Below, one piece after another: positions 17,489 through 26,218 of a stretch of DNA of 64,000 nt. The notes under the pieces are model-generated. The model did not search any database. It was not told the DNA's origin and saw nothing but the letters and a program-made list of their open reading frames with translations. Position numbers and translations under genes: made by a program. The DNA comes from CAVSJR01 sp963728285. Its GTDB lineage: Bacteria > Actinomycetota > UBA4738 > HRBIN12. The number at the start of each line of letters is the position of its first letter. The stretch's first letter is position 1. The DNA is taken from positions 339,891 through 403,890 of the forward strand of contig CAVSJR010000002.1 of assembly GCA_963728285.1 (NCBI GenBank), given 5' to 3'.

Positions 17489-19066
17489 ATGGCGACCGAG
17501 TACGGCGCGAAACCGGGCGCTCGGGCTCGCGGACCGCACGCCGGCCCGCGAGACGAGCGATCGCCGGCCCCCCATGCCGCCCGGCTCGCGATCACCCTTC
17601 CGCGGCTGTGGGCCATCGTCGCCGTGGAGGTGGCGGCGCTGGTCGGGCTCCTCACCCGGCTCAATTCCGTCGACCTCGCCTATCAGATCCGGGTCGGCGA
17701 GGCGATCCTGCGGGAGCGAACGCTGCCCGGCGTCGACCTCCTGACGTTCACGGTCCACGGACGACCCTGGCTCGACCAGCAGTGGGGAGCCCAGGTGATC
17801 CTGGCGCTCGCCCACCGCGCGGGCGGCTGGGGGGGCCAAACCATCCTTCGGGCCGGGCTCGTGACCGCGCTCTGCCTCTTCGTGTTCCTGGCGTGCCGCC
17901 GGGCCGGCGCCGGGTCTCGCGCATCGGCCCTCCTGACGCTCGCATCGCTGCTGGCGCTGCGAGCCGGACTCGGTTTGCGGCCACAGCTGTTCGGCCTCGT
18001 GCTGCTCGCCATGACGCTCTGGATCCTCGCCGCCCGCAACCGGCGACCCGGCCTCGTCGTCGCGATCCCGCTCCTCGTCGCCCTGTGGGCCAACCTCCAC
18101 GGCAGCTTCGTCCTGGCGCCGGCCCTTCTCGTCATCGCCTGGGTCGAGGCTCGCCGCAGGCGAGAGTCGGGAGCGACGAGGCTGCTCTGGATCGCGGCCG
18201 CCTCCGTTGCAGCGGCGTTCATCAATCCGTTCGGACCGAGGATCTGGGGCTACCTCGCCGAGGTCGCCACGAACCCGCGCGTTCGTGGATTCGTGGAGGA
18301 ATGGCAGCCGCCGACGATGCACGATGCCGGCGGCGCAGCGTTCTTCGTGACCGGTCTGGCCGTGGCGGTCTTCCTCGTCGTCCGGCGTCCACGACCCGCG
18401 TGGACCTCCGTCGCGACGCTCGCGGCGTTCTTCGCCCTCGGACTGACAGCGAACCGAGCGGTCCTGTGGTGGTCGATCGTCGCTCCGATCGTGATCGCGG
18501 CCGAGCTGCGCTCGGACGGGGCTCGAGGCCCTCGCGGCGCCGACCACGATGCTCCCTCCGTCGCACCCCAGCCAGCGTCTCTGCTGAACGGGGCCGTGGC
18601 GGTCACGTTCGGCCTCGTCCTCGCCCTGTCGCTGCCCGGCGTGCTGCGGCCGGCCGGCTCCGAGCGTTGGCTTCCCCAGGATGCGCCGACGGCGGCCACC
18701 CGGGCGGTGCTGGCAGAGGTCGCCCCCGGGGCTCGCCTGTTCGTCTCCCAGCCGTGGGCATCGTGGTTCGAGTACGCCGCCCCTCGTGACCGCGTGTTCG
18801 TCGATTCACGCATCGAGCTCTATCCCTCCGAGATCTGGCGGGACTACGACGCCGTGACCGGAGCACGGTCCGGCTGGAGCCGGATCCTCGACCGCTGGCG
18901 CGTCGATGCCGTGGCGGTGCGCACGGAGGAGCCGCTGCTCGACGAGATCTCGGGCGATCCGGGATGGCGCACGCTGTTTCGCGACGCCTCCGGGGCGGTG
19001 TTCGTGCGAACCTGCGCAAGCTGCGCGACCGCGGTGCCGGAGGCTATTCCGTCGCCCCAACCGTGA
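17489..19066 (+). CDS. Polytopic membrane protein, GT-C-like layout, unknown substrate
   Basis: 525 residues. A basic N-terminus is followed by about ten hydrophobic helices to residue ~385 and a soluble C-terminal domain (PGARLFVSQPWASWFEYAAP, then DRVFVDSRIELYPSEIWRDY). The first loop, SVDLAYQIRVGEAILRERTL then GRPWLDQQWGAQV, has the Asp/Glu and W-x-Q pattern seen in uncharacterised actinobacterial membrane proteins with a GT-C (ArnT/PMT-like) shape. It may be a lipid-linked sugar transferase, but no catalytic residue can be assigned. It diverges from the pilin operon and could modify pili or surface glycans; that is only context. Several Cys near the C-terminus. Confidence 0.6.
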   Translation: MATEYGAKPGARARGPHAGPRDERSPAPHAARLAITLPRLWAIVAVEVAALVGLLTRLNSVDLAYQIRVGEAILRERTLPGVDLLTFTVHGRPWLDQQWGAQVILALAHRAGGWGGQTILRAGLVTALCLFVFLACRRAGAGSRASALLTLASLLALRAGLGLRPQLFGLVLLAMTLWILAARNRRPGLVVAIPLLVALWANLHGSFVLAPALLVIAWVEARRRRESGATRLLWIAAASVAAAFINPFGPRIWGYLAEVATNPRVRGFVEEWQPPTMHDAGGAAFFVTGLAVAVFLVVRRPRPAWTSVATLAAFFALGLTANRAVLWWSIVAPIVIAAELRSDGARGPRGADHDAPSVAPQPASLLNGAVAVTFGLVLALSLPGVLRPAGSERWLPQDAPTAATRAVLAEVAPGARLFVSQPWASWFEYAAPRDRVFVDSRIELYPSEIWRDYDAVTGARSGWSRILDRWRVDAVAVRTEEPLLDEISGDPGWRTLFRDASGAVFVRTCASCATAVPEAIPSPQP

Positions 19067-19760
19067 CGAGCCCGGAGCTCGCCGCAGCCCTCACCGCTCC
19101 GAGGCGCGTTCCCACCCCGAGCTTGCCGTAGATCCGTCCGAGATGCGTCGTGACCGTTCGCTCTCGAACGCCGAGCCGATCGGCGATCTGTCGCGCCGTC
19201 AGTCCCTCGGCCGCGACCATGAGGACCTGGCGCTCGCGCTCGGTGAGCATCGCCTCCACCTCGCGGCGCCGCTGGATCCGCTCGGCGATCTCCCAGACGA
19301 GCTCGGGCGGGCGTCCCTCGAGCACCATCTCCCCGGTCGCCGCCTGTCGCACCGCTTGGAGGAACGCGACGGGATCCAGGTTCTTGTCGGCGAACCCGTC
19401 CGCCCCCATGAACAGCGCCCTCGAGATGGACACGGCGCCCGCGCCGGCGCCGCAGGCGAGGATCGCGAAGGAGGGGAACCGGCGTCGAATCTCGCGGATG
19501 AGCCAGAAGGTGTCGTGCTCTCCCTCGAGCCCGAGGCCGAGGACGGCCACGACGTGGCTCCGACGCAGCCGTTCGATCGCCTCCATCGCCTCGTCGCCGG
19601 TGCCGGCCTCCACGAGGATCTCCATGTCGGGCCGGTCGTCGATCAGCATGCCCATGCCGGCCCGGACCACCGGCAACGGGTCGACGAGGACGACGCCGAG
19701 CCGCCGGCTCGGCTTCCCGCCGGCATGGGCGTCCGGCGCGGGTGCGTGCGGCGCCGTCAC
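19044..19760 (-). CDS. LuxR/NarL-family regulator with degenerate receiver
   Basis: 238 residues. The receiver-like domain (20-140) starts GVVLVDPLPVVRAGMGMLID, but the strand that should end in the phospho-acceptor Asp reads VVAVLGLGLEGEHD, i.e. Gly replaces Asp; the conserved Lys (FADKNLDP) is kept. The C-terminal HTH (LTERERQVLMVAAEGLTARQ and VRERTVTTHLGRIYGKLGV) is normal. It therefore probably binds DNA without aspartyl phosphorylation. It is the last of three tandem response regulators, and its 3' end overlaps the 3' end of the membrane-protein gene by 23 nt. Confidence 0.85.
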   Translation of the reverse strand: MTAPHAPAPDAHAGGKPSRRLGVVLVDPLPVVRAGMGMLIDDRPDMEILVEAGTGDEAMEAIERLRRSHVVAVLGLGLEGEHDTFWLIREIRRRFPSFAILACGAGAGAVSISRALFMGADGFADKNLDPVAFLQAVRQAATGEMVLEGRPPELVWEIAERIQRRREVEAMLTERERQVLMVAAEGLTARQIADRLGVRERTVTTHLGRIYGKLGVGTRLGAVRAAASSGLVTVGATE

Positions 19761-19785
19761 GTCGACGAATCCGATCGCGCGAGCA

Positions 19786-20523
19786 TCAGAGCCCGACGCC
19801 GTCCGCGTGCGACGCGCCCTCGGGGTGGCCGGCGACCCCGATGCTGATGTAGCCGAGGGACGCGGCTCGGGCGATCGCCTGCATCCTCGTGTGGACGCCG
19901 AGCTTGCGATAGAGCTTCGTCACATGCGATTCCACCGTGCGAGGGGAGATCCCGGTCCTCGAGGCGGTCTGCCGAATGGTCCACCCGTCGGCGAGCAGGC
20001 GAAGCACCTGCAACTCCCGCGGCGTGAGCGACGGATGGTCCTCGGCCTCGGCGCCGAGGCGGGCCGTCCGAACCAGCCTGCTCATCTCGTGCACGGCCTC
20101 GCGCTGCTGCTCCGGAGCGAGGACGCGTTTCCCCTCCGCGATGGTCTCGATGGCGCGGGCGATCGTCCGCACGCCGGAGGACTTCGGCAGGAGCCCGTCC
20201 ACGCGCGACCGCATCCACGACAGCGTCGAGGGCCCGTGGGCCGGGTCGGTGAGGACGAGGATCCGCGGATGCGCGCCGCCCGCGCGCATCCGGTCGGCGA
20301 TCTCGAGCGCTCGCGCACCCGGCACGGCGGGATCCAGCACGACCACATCCGGATGGAGCCGTTCGCACTCCTCGATCGCGCCCCGCCCGTCCGCTTCGCC
20401 GACGACCTCGAGGGTCGGCGACGCCTCGCACGCCATTCGCACGACCGCTCGCACGATCGGGTGATCCTCGACGATCAGGACGCGGGTGCGCGCCATCGGG
20501 TGTCGCGTCGGCCGCACCGCCAT
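19786..20523 (-). CDS. LuxR/NarL-family response regulator
   Basis: 245 residues. Receiver domain with acidic pocket VLIVEDHPIVRAVVR, phospho-acceptor DVVVLDPAVPGA and the conserved Lys (GLLPKSSGVRTI). HTH_LuxR: LTPRELQVLRLLADGWTIRQ and ISPRTVESHVTKLYRKLGVH. A shorter start at the second Met (MARTRVLIVED) is likely the true one. No sensor kinase is encoded nearby, so its partner must lie elsewhere. Middle member of the tandem regulator trio; the gap to the next gene is 25 bp. Confidence 0.9.
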   Translation of the reverse strand: MAVRPTRHPMARTRVLIVEDHPIVRAVVRMACEASPTLEVVGEADGRGAIEECERLHPDVVVLDPAVPGARALEIADRMRAGGAHPRILVLTDPAHGPSTLSWMRSRVDGLLPKSSGVRTIARAIETIAEGKRVLAPEQQREAVHEMSRLVRTARLGAEAEDHPSLTPRELQVLRLLADGWTIRQTASRTGISPRTVESHVTKLYRKLGVHTRMQAIARAASLGYISIGVAGHPEGASHADGVGL

Positions 20524-20545
20524 CGTCTGGCACCGTCTCTCCCCG

Positions 20546-21223
20546 TCAGGCGCTGCGAGAGATGGGGACGAGCCCGTGCCGCCAGGCCAGGGTCACCGCC
20601 TCGACCTTGGAGTGGACGCCGAGCTTCGCCAGGACGCTCTTCACATGGCTCTGCACCGTCAGCGGGCTGATGCCGAGCTGCATGGCGACCTCGTCCGTCG
20701 ACAACCCCTGCGCCAGCGCCGCGAGGATCTCCGTCTCCCTGATCGTCAGGCGCTTGATCCCGTCGCGCTCACCCGCCCCATCCGTGCCGGGCTGCAGCTC
20801 ATCGAGCTGGCGGACGACGTGCGGCAGGTCGACCACGGGCATCACCATCTCGCCCGCGGCGGCGCGCCGAAGGACGCCGAACAGGTCGCGGGGATCGGGC
20901 GAGCGCGGCACGAAGCCGCATGCCCCCGACGCCAGCGCCGCGGCGATGGATTCCGGGCTCTGCAGCTCCGCGACCACGAGGACCTTCGCGGACGAGCGGG
21001 CCTCCAGGATCCGCCGGGTCGCATCGATCCCGTCGATCCCGGGCAGGTCGAGGTCCAGCAGCACGACGTCGACGGGGCAGGCCCGGCACAGGCCGGCCGC
21101 CTCGTCCACGTCCCCGGCGGTTCCGACGATACGGATCCCGGGACGGCCGTCGAGCAGCGTCGACACGCCACCCTCGAACATCCGGTCGTCGCCCACCAAC
21201 AACAGCCGCACGAGTTCGTTCAT
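20546..21223 (-). CDS. LuxR/NarL-family response regulator
   Basis: 225 residues. Receiver: VRLLLVGDDRMFEGGVSTLL (acidic pair shifted to GDD), phospho-acceptor DVVLLDLDLPGIDG, but the usual Lys is Arg (GFVPRSPDPRDL). HTH: LTIRETEILAALAQGLSTDE and ISPLTVQSHVKSVLAKLGVH. ATG 21223 is used; a longer frame upstream would run into the divergent promoter region. First gene of the regulator trio. It is transcribed away from the thioredoxin-domain gene starting at 21360. Confidence 0.88.
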   Translation of the reverse strand: MNELVRLLLVGDDRMFEGGVSTLLDGRPGIRIVGTAGDVDEAAGLCRACPVDVVLLDLDLPGIDGIDATRRILEARSSAKVLVVAELQSPESIAAALASGACGFVPRSPDPRDLFGVLRRAAAGEMVMPVVDLPHVVRQLDELQPGTDGAGERDGIKRLTIRETEILAALAQGLSTDEVAMQLGISPLTVQSHVKSVLAKLGVHSKVEAVTLAWRHGLVPISRSA

Positions 21224-21359
21224 CTCTCGGGAGAAGCATCGGCCTGCGGCGTCCGAGACCTGAGCGGCCCGTAGACTCGCCGGCGTGACCATCTGCCCGA
21301 CCTGGGGAGGAGGATACCCAGAGCGGGTGAGCCACCATGTCGGGGGAAAGGACGTCCGG

Positions 21360-23414
21360 ATGAGCGAATCGCGATCCCCCAACCGGCTCGCCGGCCAGAC
21401 GAGCCCCTACCTCCTGCAGCACGCCCACAACCCGGTCGACTGGTACCCGTGGGGCGAGGAGGCGCTCTCGCGGGCGAGGCGCGAGGACAAGCCCATCATG
21501 CTCTCGATCGGCTACGCCGCATGCCATTGGTGCCATGTCATGGAGCGCGAGTCGTTCGAGGACGAGGAGACCGCCGCGCTGCTCAACGAGCGGTTCGTCT
21601 CGATCAAGGTCGACAGGGAGGAACGGCCCGATCTCGACGCCATCTACATGGACGCGGCGCAGGCCATGACCGGGCGCGGGGGCTGGCCGCTCACGGCGTT
21701 CCTGACGCCCGCGGGAGAGCCCTTCTACGCCGGAACGTACTTTCCGCCGGAGCCGCGTCACGGGATGCCGTCGTTCCGACAGGTGCTCATCGGCGTCTCC
21801 GAGGCATGGCGGGAGCGGCGCGACGACGTGCTGCGGCAGGGCAAACACGTCGTCGAGGCGATCGCCGGGGGGACCTCGCTCTCCGCGTCGGGCGAGGCCG
21901 CGTCCGAGGACGTGCTCGGCGAGGCCTTCGCGACGCTGGAGGCGGCCTTCGACGCGCAGTGGGGCGGCTTCGGCGGCGCGCCGAAGTTCCCCCAGCCGAT
22001 GGTCCTGGAGTTCCTGCTCCGGATGCACCTTCGGGGGGAGCAGCGCGCGCTGCCGATGCTGCGGCGAACGCTGGATCGGATGGCGGCGGGCGGGATCCAC
22101 GATCAGCTCGGGGGCGGCTTCGCTCGCTATTCGACCGATGCCGCATGGCACGTTCCCCACTTCGAGAAGATGCTCTACGACAACGCGCAGCTCATCCGCG
22201 TGTATACGCGTGCATGGCAGGTGACCGGCGATCCGACCTATCGCCGAGTCGCCGTCGACACGATCGAGTACCTGCTGCGAGAGATGCGGCATCCGGAGGG
22301 AGGGCTGTACTCGTCCCAGGACGCGGACTCCGAGGGCGTGGAGGGACGGTTCTTCACCTGGTCCTACGACGAGCTCGTCGCCGTCGGCGGCGATGCCGTC
22401 GCTGCGGCGTTCGGGACTGCACCGCAGGGGAATTGGGAAGGGACGAACGTCCTGTGGATGCCGCTTCCCGTCGACGCCGTCGCCGCCGAGCTCGGGAGCG
22501 ACGCCGGCGAGCTCGCGGAGGAGCTGTCGCGCGCGCGAGCCGAATTGTTCCGCCTCAGGGAGCGGCGCGTCCGCCCGCTCACCGACGACAAGATCCTCGC
22601 CGGATGGAACGGCCTCGCGATCGCGGCGCTCGCGGAGGCGGGGCGCGTCTTCGGTGAGGGCGCCTACGTGGATGCCGCGGTCCGCGCAGCCGACTTCGTC
22701 CTGACCCGTCTGCGCGACGATTCGGGACGGCTCCTTCGCTCCTGGCGAGGGGGCACGGCGGGCGGACGCGCGTACGCGGACGATCACGCGATGATGGCCG
22801 AGGCCTGTCTCACGCTCTACGAGACGACGGGCGATCTCCGCTGGTTTCGGGAGGCGCGAGCCCTCGCCGACGACCTGCTCCGTCGCTTTCGCGATGAGGA
22901 ACGCGGCGGGTTCTACCAGACGGCCTCCGACGACGAGGCGCTCGTGCTCCGTCCGAAGGAGCTCTTCGACAACGCCGTTCCCTCGGGGAACTCCGTCGCC
23001 GCCGATGTCCTGCTGCGGCTGGCGTCGCTGACCGGCGAGGAGGAGTACGAGCTCGCGGCTCGATCCGCGCTCGCCCTCGTGCTCGACCACGCGGGCCGCA
23101 TGCCGACCGCGTTCGGGACGGCGCTGTGCGCGATCGACCTGGCCGTCTCGAACATTCGCGAGGTGGCGGTCGTCGGCCGCCCCGGCGGCGACGACACGCG
23201 CGCGCTGATCGACGAGGTCCTCGTGAAGCGGTTCCTGCCCGATCACGTCCTCGCCCTCGCCGATCCCGACGACGACGAGGCGCGTGCGGAGGTGCCGCTG
23301 CTGCGCGACCGGGTGGAGGTGGACGGCAGGGCGACGGCCTATGTCTGCGAGCGGTTCGTCTGCAAGCTTCCCGTCACGCTTCCCGAGGAGCTCGCCTCGC
23401 AGCTGGCCGGCTGA
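21360..23414 (+). CDS. Thioredoxin-domain protein of the YyaL/DUF255 family
   Basis: 684 residues. N-terminal thioredoxin-like domain: SPYLLQHAHNPVDWYPWGEE at 15-34, CHWC at 55-58, CxxC disulfide motif context GYAACHWCHVMERESF, KVDREERPD, GRGGWPLTAFLTP. The C-terminal two thirds are an (alpha/alpha)6-barrel of the kind seen in N-acylglucosamine epimerases (HVPHFEKMLYDNAQL; NGLAIAALAEAGRVFG; VPSGNSVAADVLLRL). The family is universal but its reaction is not settled. ATG 21360 is chosen for GAAAGGA 8 nt upstream; an upstream GTG at 21327 lacks this. Length fits the family. Confidence 0.92.
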   Translation: MSESRSPNRLAGQTSPYLLQHAHNPVDWYPWGEEALSRARREDKPIMLSIGYAACHWCHVMERESFEDEETAALLNERFVSIKVDREERPDLDAIYMDAAQAMTGRGGWPLTAFLTPAGEPFYAGTYFPPEPRHGMPSFRQVLIGVSEAWRERRDDVLRQGKHVVEAIAGGTSLSASGEAASEDVLGEAFATLEAAFDAQWGGFGGAPKFPQPMVLEFLLRMHLRGEQRALPMLRRTLDRMAAGGIHDQLGGGFARYSTDAAWHVPHFEKMLYDNAQLIRVYTRAWQVTGDPTYRRVAVDTIEYLLREMRHPEGGLYSSQDADSEGVEGRFFTWSYDELVAVGGDAVAAAFGTAPQGNWEGTNVLWMPLPVDAVAAELGSDAGELAEELSRARAELFRLRERRVRPLTDDKILAGWNGLAIAALAEAGRVFGEGAYVDAAVRAADFVLTRLRDDSGRLLRSWRGGTAGGRAYADDHAMMAEACLTLYETTGDLRWFREARALADDLLRRFRDEERGGFYQTASDDEALVLRPKELFDNAVPSGNSVAADVLLRLASLTGEEEYELAARSALALVLDHAGRMPTAFGTALCAIDLAVSNIREVAVVGRPGGDDTRALIDEVLVKRFLPDHVLALADPDDDEARAEVPLLRDRVEVDGRATAYVCERFVCKLPVTLPEELASQLAG

Positions 23415-23438
23415 GTGCGCCCCGGGGCGCCGCCCGCC

Positions 23439-23488
23439 TTGACGGCTCGAGATAGGTAAGCCTAGACTAACCGTAAGTTATGGCTTAC
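23439..23488 (+). promoter_or_regulatory. arsR-type gene promoter with two overlapping dyads
   Basis: TTGACG (23439-23444) and TAGACT (23463-23468) with an 18-bp spacer form a good sigma-A-type promoter. Two dyads overlap it: GGTAAG-N6-CTAACC (23455-23472) and GTAAG-N6-CTTAC (23473-23488), the second containing the ATG. No ribosome site precedes the ATG, so the mRNA is probably leaderless or nearly so. Bases 23452-23470 also match the DtxR/IdeR iron-box consensus at 15 of 19 positions. Confidence 0.55.
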
Positions 23489-23803
23489 TCATCGTCGGCC
23501 GCGGCCGTGCTCGACGCCCTCGGGGACCCGACGCGCCGGGACCTCCTGGAGGTGCTCCGCGAGGGACCGCGAGCGGTCGTGGACATCGCCGCCGCGATGC
23601 CCGTCAGCCGGCCGGCCGTCTCGCAGCACCTGCGCGTGCTGAAGGAGGCGGGCCTCGTGACCGAGCGCAGCGAAGGCGCGCGCCGCGTGTATCGGATCCA
23701 TACCGAGGGACTCGCGGCGCTTCGGGCGTACCTGGAGACCTATTGGAACGGCGCGTTGGCGGCCTTCAAGGAGGCCGCGGAGGAGCGAGGAGGGAACCGA
23801 TGA
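23480..23803 (+). CDS. ArsR-family winged-helix repressor
   Basis: 107 residues. Typical winged HTH: VLDALGDPTRRDLLEVLREG at the start and PVSRPAVSQHLRVLKEAGLV as the recognition segment, then the wing (SEGARRVYRI). No metal-binding ELCVCDL motif is present, so it belongs to the group that pairs with SRPBCC/AHSA1 proteins rather than to arsenic sensors. Its stop overlaps the next gene's ATG (ATGA), and dyads in its promoter suggest autoregulation. The C-terminal ARAYLETYWNGALAAFKEAA-like helix forms the dimer interface. Confidence 0.92.
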   Translation: MAYSSSAAAVLDALGDPTRRDLLEVLREGPRAVVDIAAAMPVSRPAVSQHLRVLKEAGLVTERSEGARRVYRIHTEGLAALRAYLETYWNGALAAFKEAAEERGGNR

Positions 23804-24261
23804 TCGAACCGATTCGCGCGAGCGTGACCGTGGACTGCGCGCAGGAACGCGCGTTCCGGGTCTTCACCGAGCGCATGGACACGTGGTGGCCCCTGGAGGT
23901 GCATTCCATCGCCGTCGACGATCGCGACGGCGCGGTCAAGGCGGAGGCCGTCGTGGTCGAGGGCAGGGAGGGTGGCCGCATCTACGAGGTGATGTCGGAC
24001 GGCGCCGAGGGGTCGTGGGGAACCATCCTCGCGTGGGAACCGCCGAGTCGCGTCGTGATCGCCTGGAAGCCCAACACGAGCGACAACCCTCCCACCGAGC
24101 TCGAGATCACCTTCAGCCCCCGAGGGGAGCGGACGCGGGTGGACCTCGAGCACCGCGGGTGGGAGCGGCTCGGGGACCTGGCCGAGGCCGCCCGCGCGGG
24201 CTACGGCGAGGGCTGGACGCGGACGCTGGAGAGGTACGCGAGCGTCGCCGGCGACGCCTAG
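23800..24261 (+). CDS. SRPBCC/AHSA1-like ligand-binding domain protein
   Basis: 153 residues with the START-like fold: SVTVDCAQERAFRVFTERMD at the N-terminus, WWPLEVHSI, a central sheet with GRIYEVMSDGAEGSWGTILA and VVIAWKPNTSD, and the C-terminal helix GYGEGWTRTLERYASVA. Such AHSA1-type proteins usually bind small hydrophobic molecules and are encoded in overlap with an ArsR regulator, as here. The ligand is unknown. Confidence 0.9.
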   Translation: MIEPIRASVTVDCAQERAFRVFTERMDTWWPLEVHSIAVDDRDGAVKAEAVVVEGREGGRIYEVMSDGAEGSWGTILAWEPPSRVVIAWKPNTSDNPPTELEITFSPRGERTRVDLEHRGWERLGDLAEAARAGYGEGWTRTLERYASVAGDA

Positions 24262-24270
24262 AATCCCGTC

Positions 24271-24528
24271 ATGGCGATCGTGACGTTGCGAAGCCCGCTG
24301 CGCGAGCTGGCGGGCGGCGGCCGGGAGCTGCGCCTCGATGCCGCGACCGTCGGGGAGCTCCTTCGGGGACTCGAGGTCCAGAACCCGCGAATCACGGGGT
24401 GGATCCTCGACGAACGCGGCGCCATCCGCCGCCACGTCTGCGTCTTCGTGAACGGCGAGCAGCGGGACGTCGACGCAGCGGTCTCCGACGACGATCGCGT
24501 TCACGTCCTCCCGTCGATCTCCGGCGGG
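24271..24528 (+). CDS. MoaD/ThiS-like small sulfur-carrier protein
   Basis: 86 residues with a beta-grasp fold: VTLRSPLRELAGGGRELRLD, AATVGELLRGLEVQNP, the VFVNGEQRDVDAAVSDDDRV segment and a C-terminal SISGG. The diglycine end is what ubiquitin-like sulfur carriers need for thiocarboxylation. The open frame continues without a stop past GG into the next gene's region, so a stop is missing or the frame is disturbed by an indel around the CGGCGGGG run at about 24523-24530. ATG 24271 lies 9 nt after the SRPBCC stop. No MoeB/ThiF activator is nearby. Confidence 0.75.
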
Positions 24529-24530
24529 GC

Positions 24531-25654
24531 GCGATCCTCGCGGCGAAGCACGCGCCGAGCTCCTCGTCGGGACACGCAAGGGACTGTTCGTCCTGCGGGG
24601 ACCGCGCGGCGGGCCGATGGAGCCGGTGCATCGCGCCTTTCCGGGCGAGGTCGTCGAGTTCGCCGTGCGCGACCCGAGGAGCGGGATGTATCTGGCGGGG
24701 GTCACCCACGGACAGTTCGGACCTCGCGTGTTCCTCGCGAGCGATCCCGCCGGCGAGTGGCAACAGGCCACGGGGCCCGCGTTCCCCGAGGACACCGGCG
24801 CGAGCGTGGAGCGCGTGTGGGTCGTCCAGCCGGGCGTCGAGGACGGCGTGCTCTGGGCCGGCGTCGACCCCGCCGCCCTGTTCCGAAGCGAGGACGGGGG
24901 CCGCTCGTGGTCGCTCGTCCGGGGCCTGTGGGACGTCCCGACCCGGCCCGAATGGAACCCGGGTGCCGGCGGGCTGGCGTTGCATTCGATCTGCACCTGG
25001 CCGAGCGATCCCGACCGCCTCGCCGTCGGCATCTCCGCCGCCGGGGTATGGATCAGCGAGGACCGCGGCGCCACCTGGCGCACCGGATACGAGGGCCTCG
25101 TCGCGGAATACCTCCCGGAGGAGGCGCGCGAGGGAACGCACACCCTGTGCGTCCACAACATGCACCGGGCGCAGGGGAGGCCGGAGCGCCTCTTCATGCA
25201 GTTTCACGGCGGCGTGTACCGCTCGGACGACGAGGGCTCAAGCTGGCTCGACATCGCGGAGGGCCTTCCCTCCAGTTTCGGATTTCCGCTCGTCGTCGAC
25301 CCGGGCGAGCCGGACCACGCATTCGTGATCCCGCTGTCGGGCGCCGAGGACCGCGTCACCCCCGACGGGCGCGTCCGCGTCTACGAGACGAGGGACGGCG
25401 GCTCGTCGTGGGAGGCGCGCCAACGAGGGCTGCCGCAGGAGGATGCGTATCTCACGATCCTGCGCCAGGCGTTCTGCCACGACGACGGAGACCCGCTCGG
25501 CCTCTACTTCGGCGCGACGTCGGGCGAGGTCTTCGGCTCCGTCGACGGCGGGTCGACCTGGTTCACGGCGGCCGAGCGCCTCGCGCCGGTCACCTCAGTC
25601 CGCGCCGCTCGGATAGATCCGGCCACGGACCTCGACGCGACGGCCACGCGGTAG
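24531..25654 (+). CDS. BNR-repeat (sialidase-like/YCF48-like) beta-propeller protein
   Basis: About 370 residues. The conserved N-terminus LLVGTRKGLFVLRGPRGGPM begins near 24570 in this frame, so the start lies upstream of the ATG at 24617, but no ATG/GTG is available before 24530. The beginning is therefore uncertain and probably damaged by the same indel that removes the MoaD stop. Asp-box-like repeats recur: FRSEDGGRSW, WISEDRGATW, YRSDDEGSSW, YETRDGGSSW and SVDGGSTW. These mark a beta-propeller of the exo-sialidase/photosystem-stability type. No signal peptide is visible. Function unknown; real sialidase activity is doubtful because the catalytic Arg triad is not recognisable. Confidence 0.75.
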
Positions 25655-25685
25655 GCTTCCTCGTTCACGCGGGAGGAGGACCATC

Positions 25686-26198
25686 ATGACCAACGCAACG
25701 TTCGTGACATCCAAGGGCTCATTCAGCGTCCGGCTGATGCCGGAGCATGCGCCGAAGACCGTCGAGAACTTCGTCGATCTCGCGTCGGGGAAGCGGGAAT
25801 GGACCGATCCCCGCGACGGCGAGCGCAAGAGCGTGCCGCTCTACGACGGGACGGTGTTTCACCGGGTGATCGACGGCTTCATGATCCAAGGCGGGGATCC
25901 GGCGGGCAGCGGCATGGGCGGCCCGGGGTACCGGTTCGAGGACGAGGTTCCCCCCGACGGCCCCTCCTTCGATCGCCCCGGAATGCTGGCGATGGCCAAC
26001 GCCGGGCCGAACACGAACGGCTCGCAGTTCTTCCTGACCGTCGCGCCGACGGACTGGCTGACCGGCCGGCACACCATCTTCGGTGAGGTCACGGAGGGCT
26101 ACGACGTGGTCGAGGCGATCGCGAAGAGCGAGACCGCCGCACAGGATCGGCCGGCCACCGACATCGTCCTGGAGCGAGTGGAGATCACCGAGGACTAG
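25686..26198 (+). CDS. Cyclophilin-type peptidyl-prolyl isomerase
   Basis: 170 residues, cytoplasmic (no signal). Key active-site stretches: VFHRVIDGFMIQGGDPAGSG, containing the catalytic Arg and FMIQGGD; MANAGPNTNGSQFFLT; and HTIFGEVTEGYDVVEAI. It accelerates proline isomerisation during folding. A GGAGGAGG ribosome site precedes the ATG. Length fits single-domain bacterial cyclophilins. Its gene follows the propeller gene by about 30 bp and may be read from the same transcript. Confidence 0.95.
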   Translation: MTNATFVTSKGSFSVRLMPEHAPKTVENFVDLASGKREWTDPRDGERKSVPLYDGTVFHRVIDGFMIQGGDPAGSGMGGPGYRFEDEVPPDGPSFDRPGMLAMANAGPNTNGSQFFLTVAPTDWLTGRHTIFGEVTEGYDVVEAIAKSETAAQDRPATDIVLERVEITED

Positions 26199-26218
26199 CG
26201 GCCCACGCGGCGCCACAC

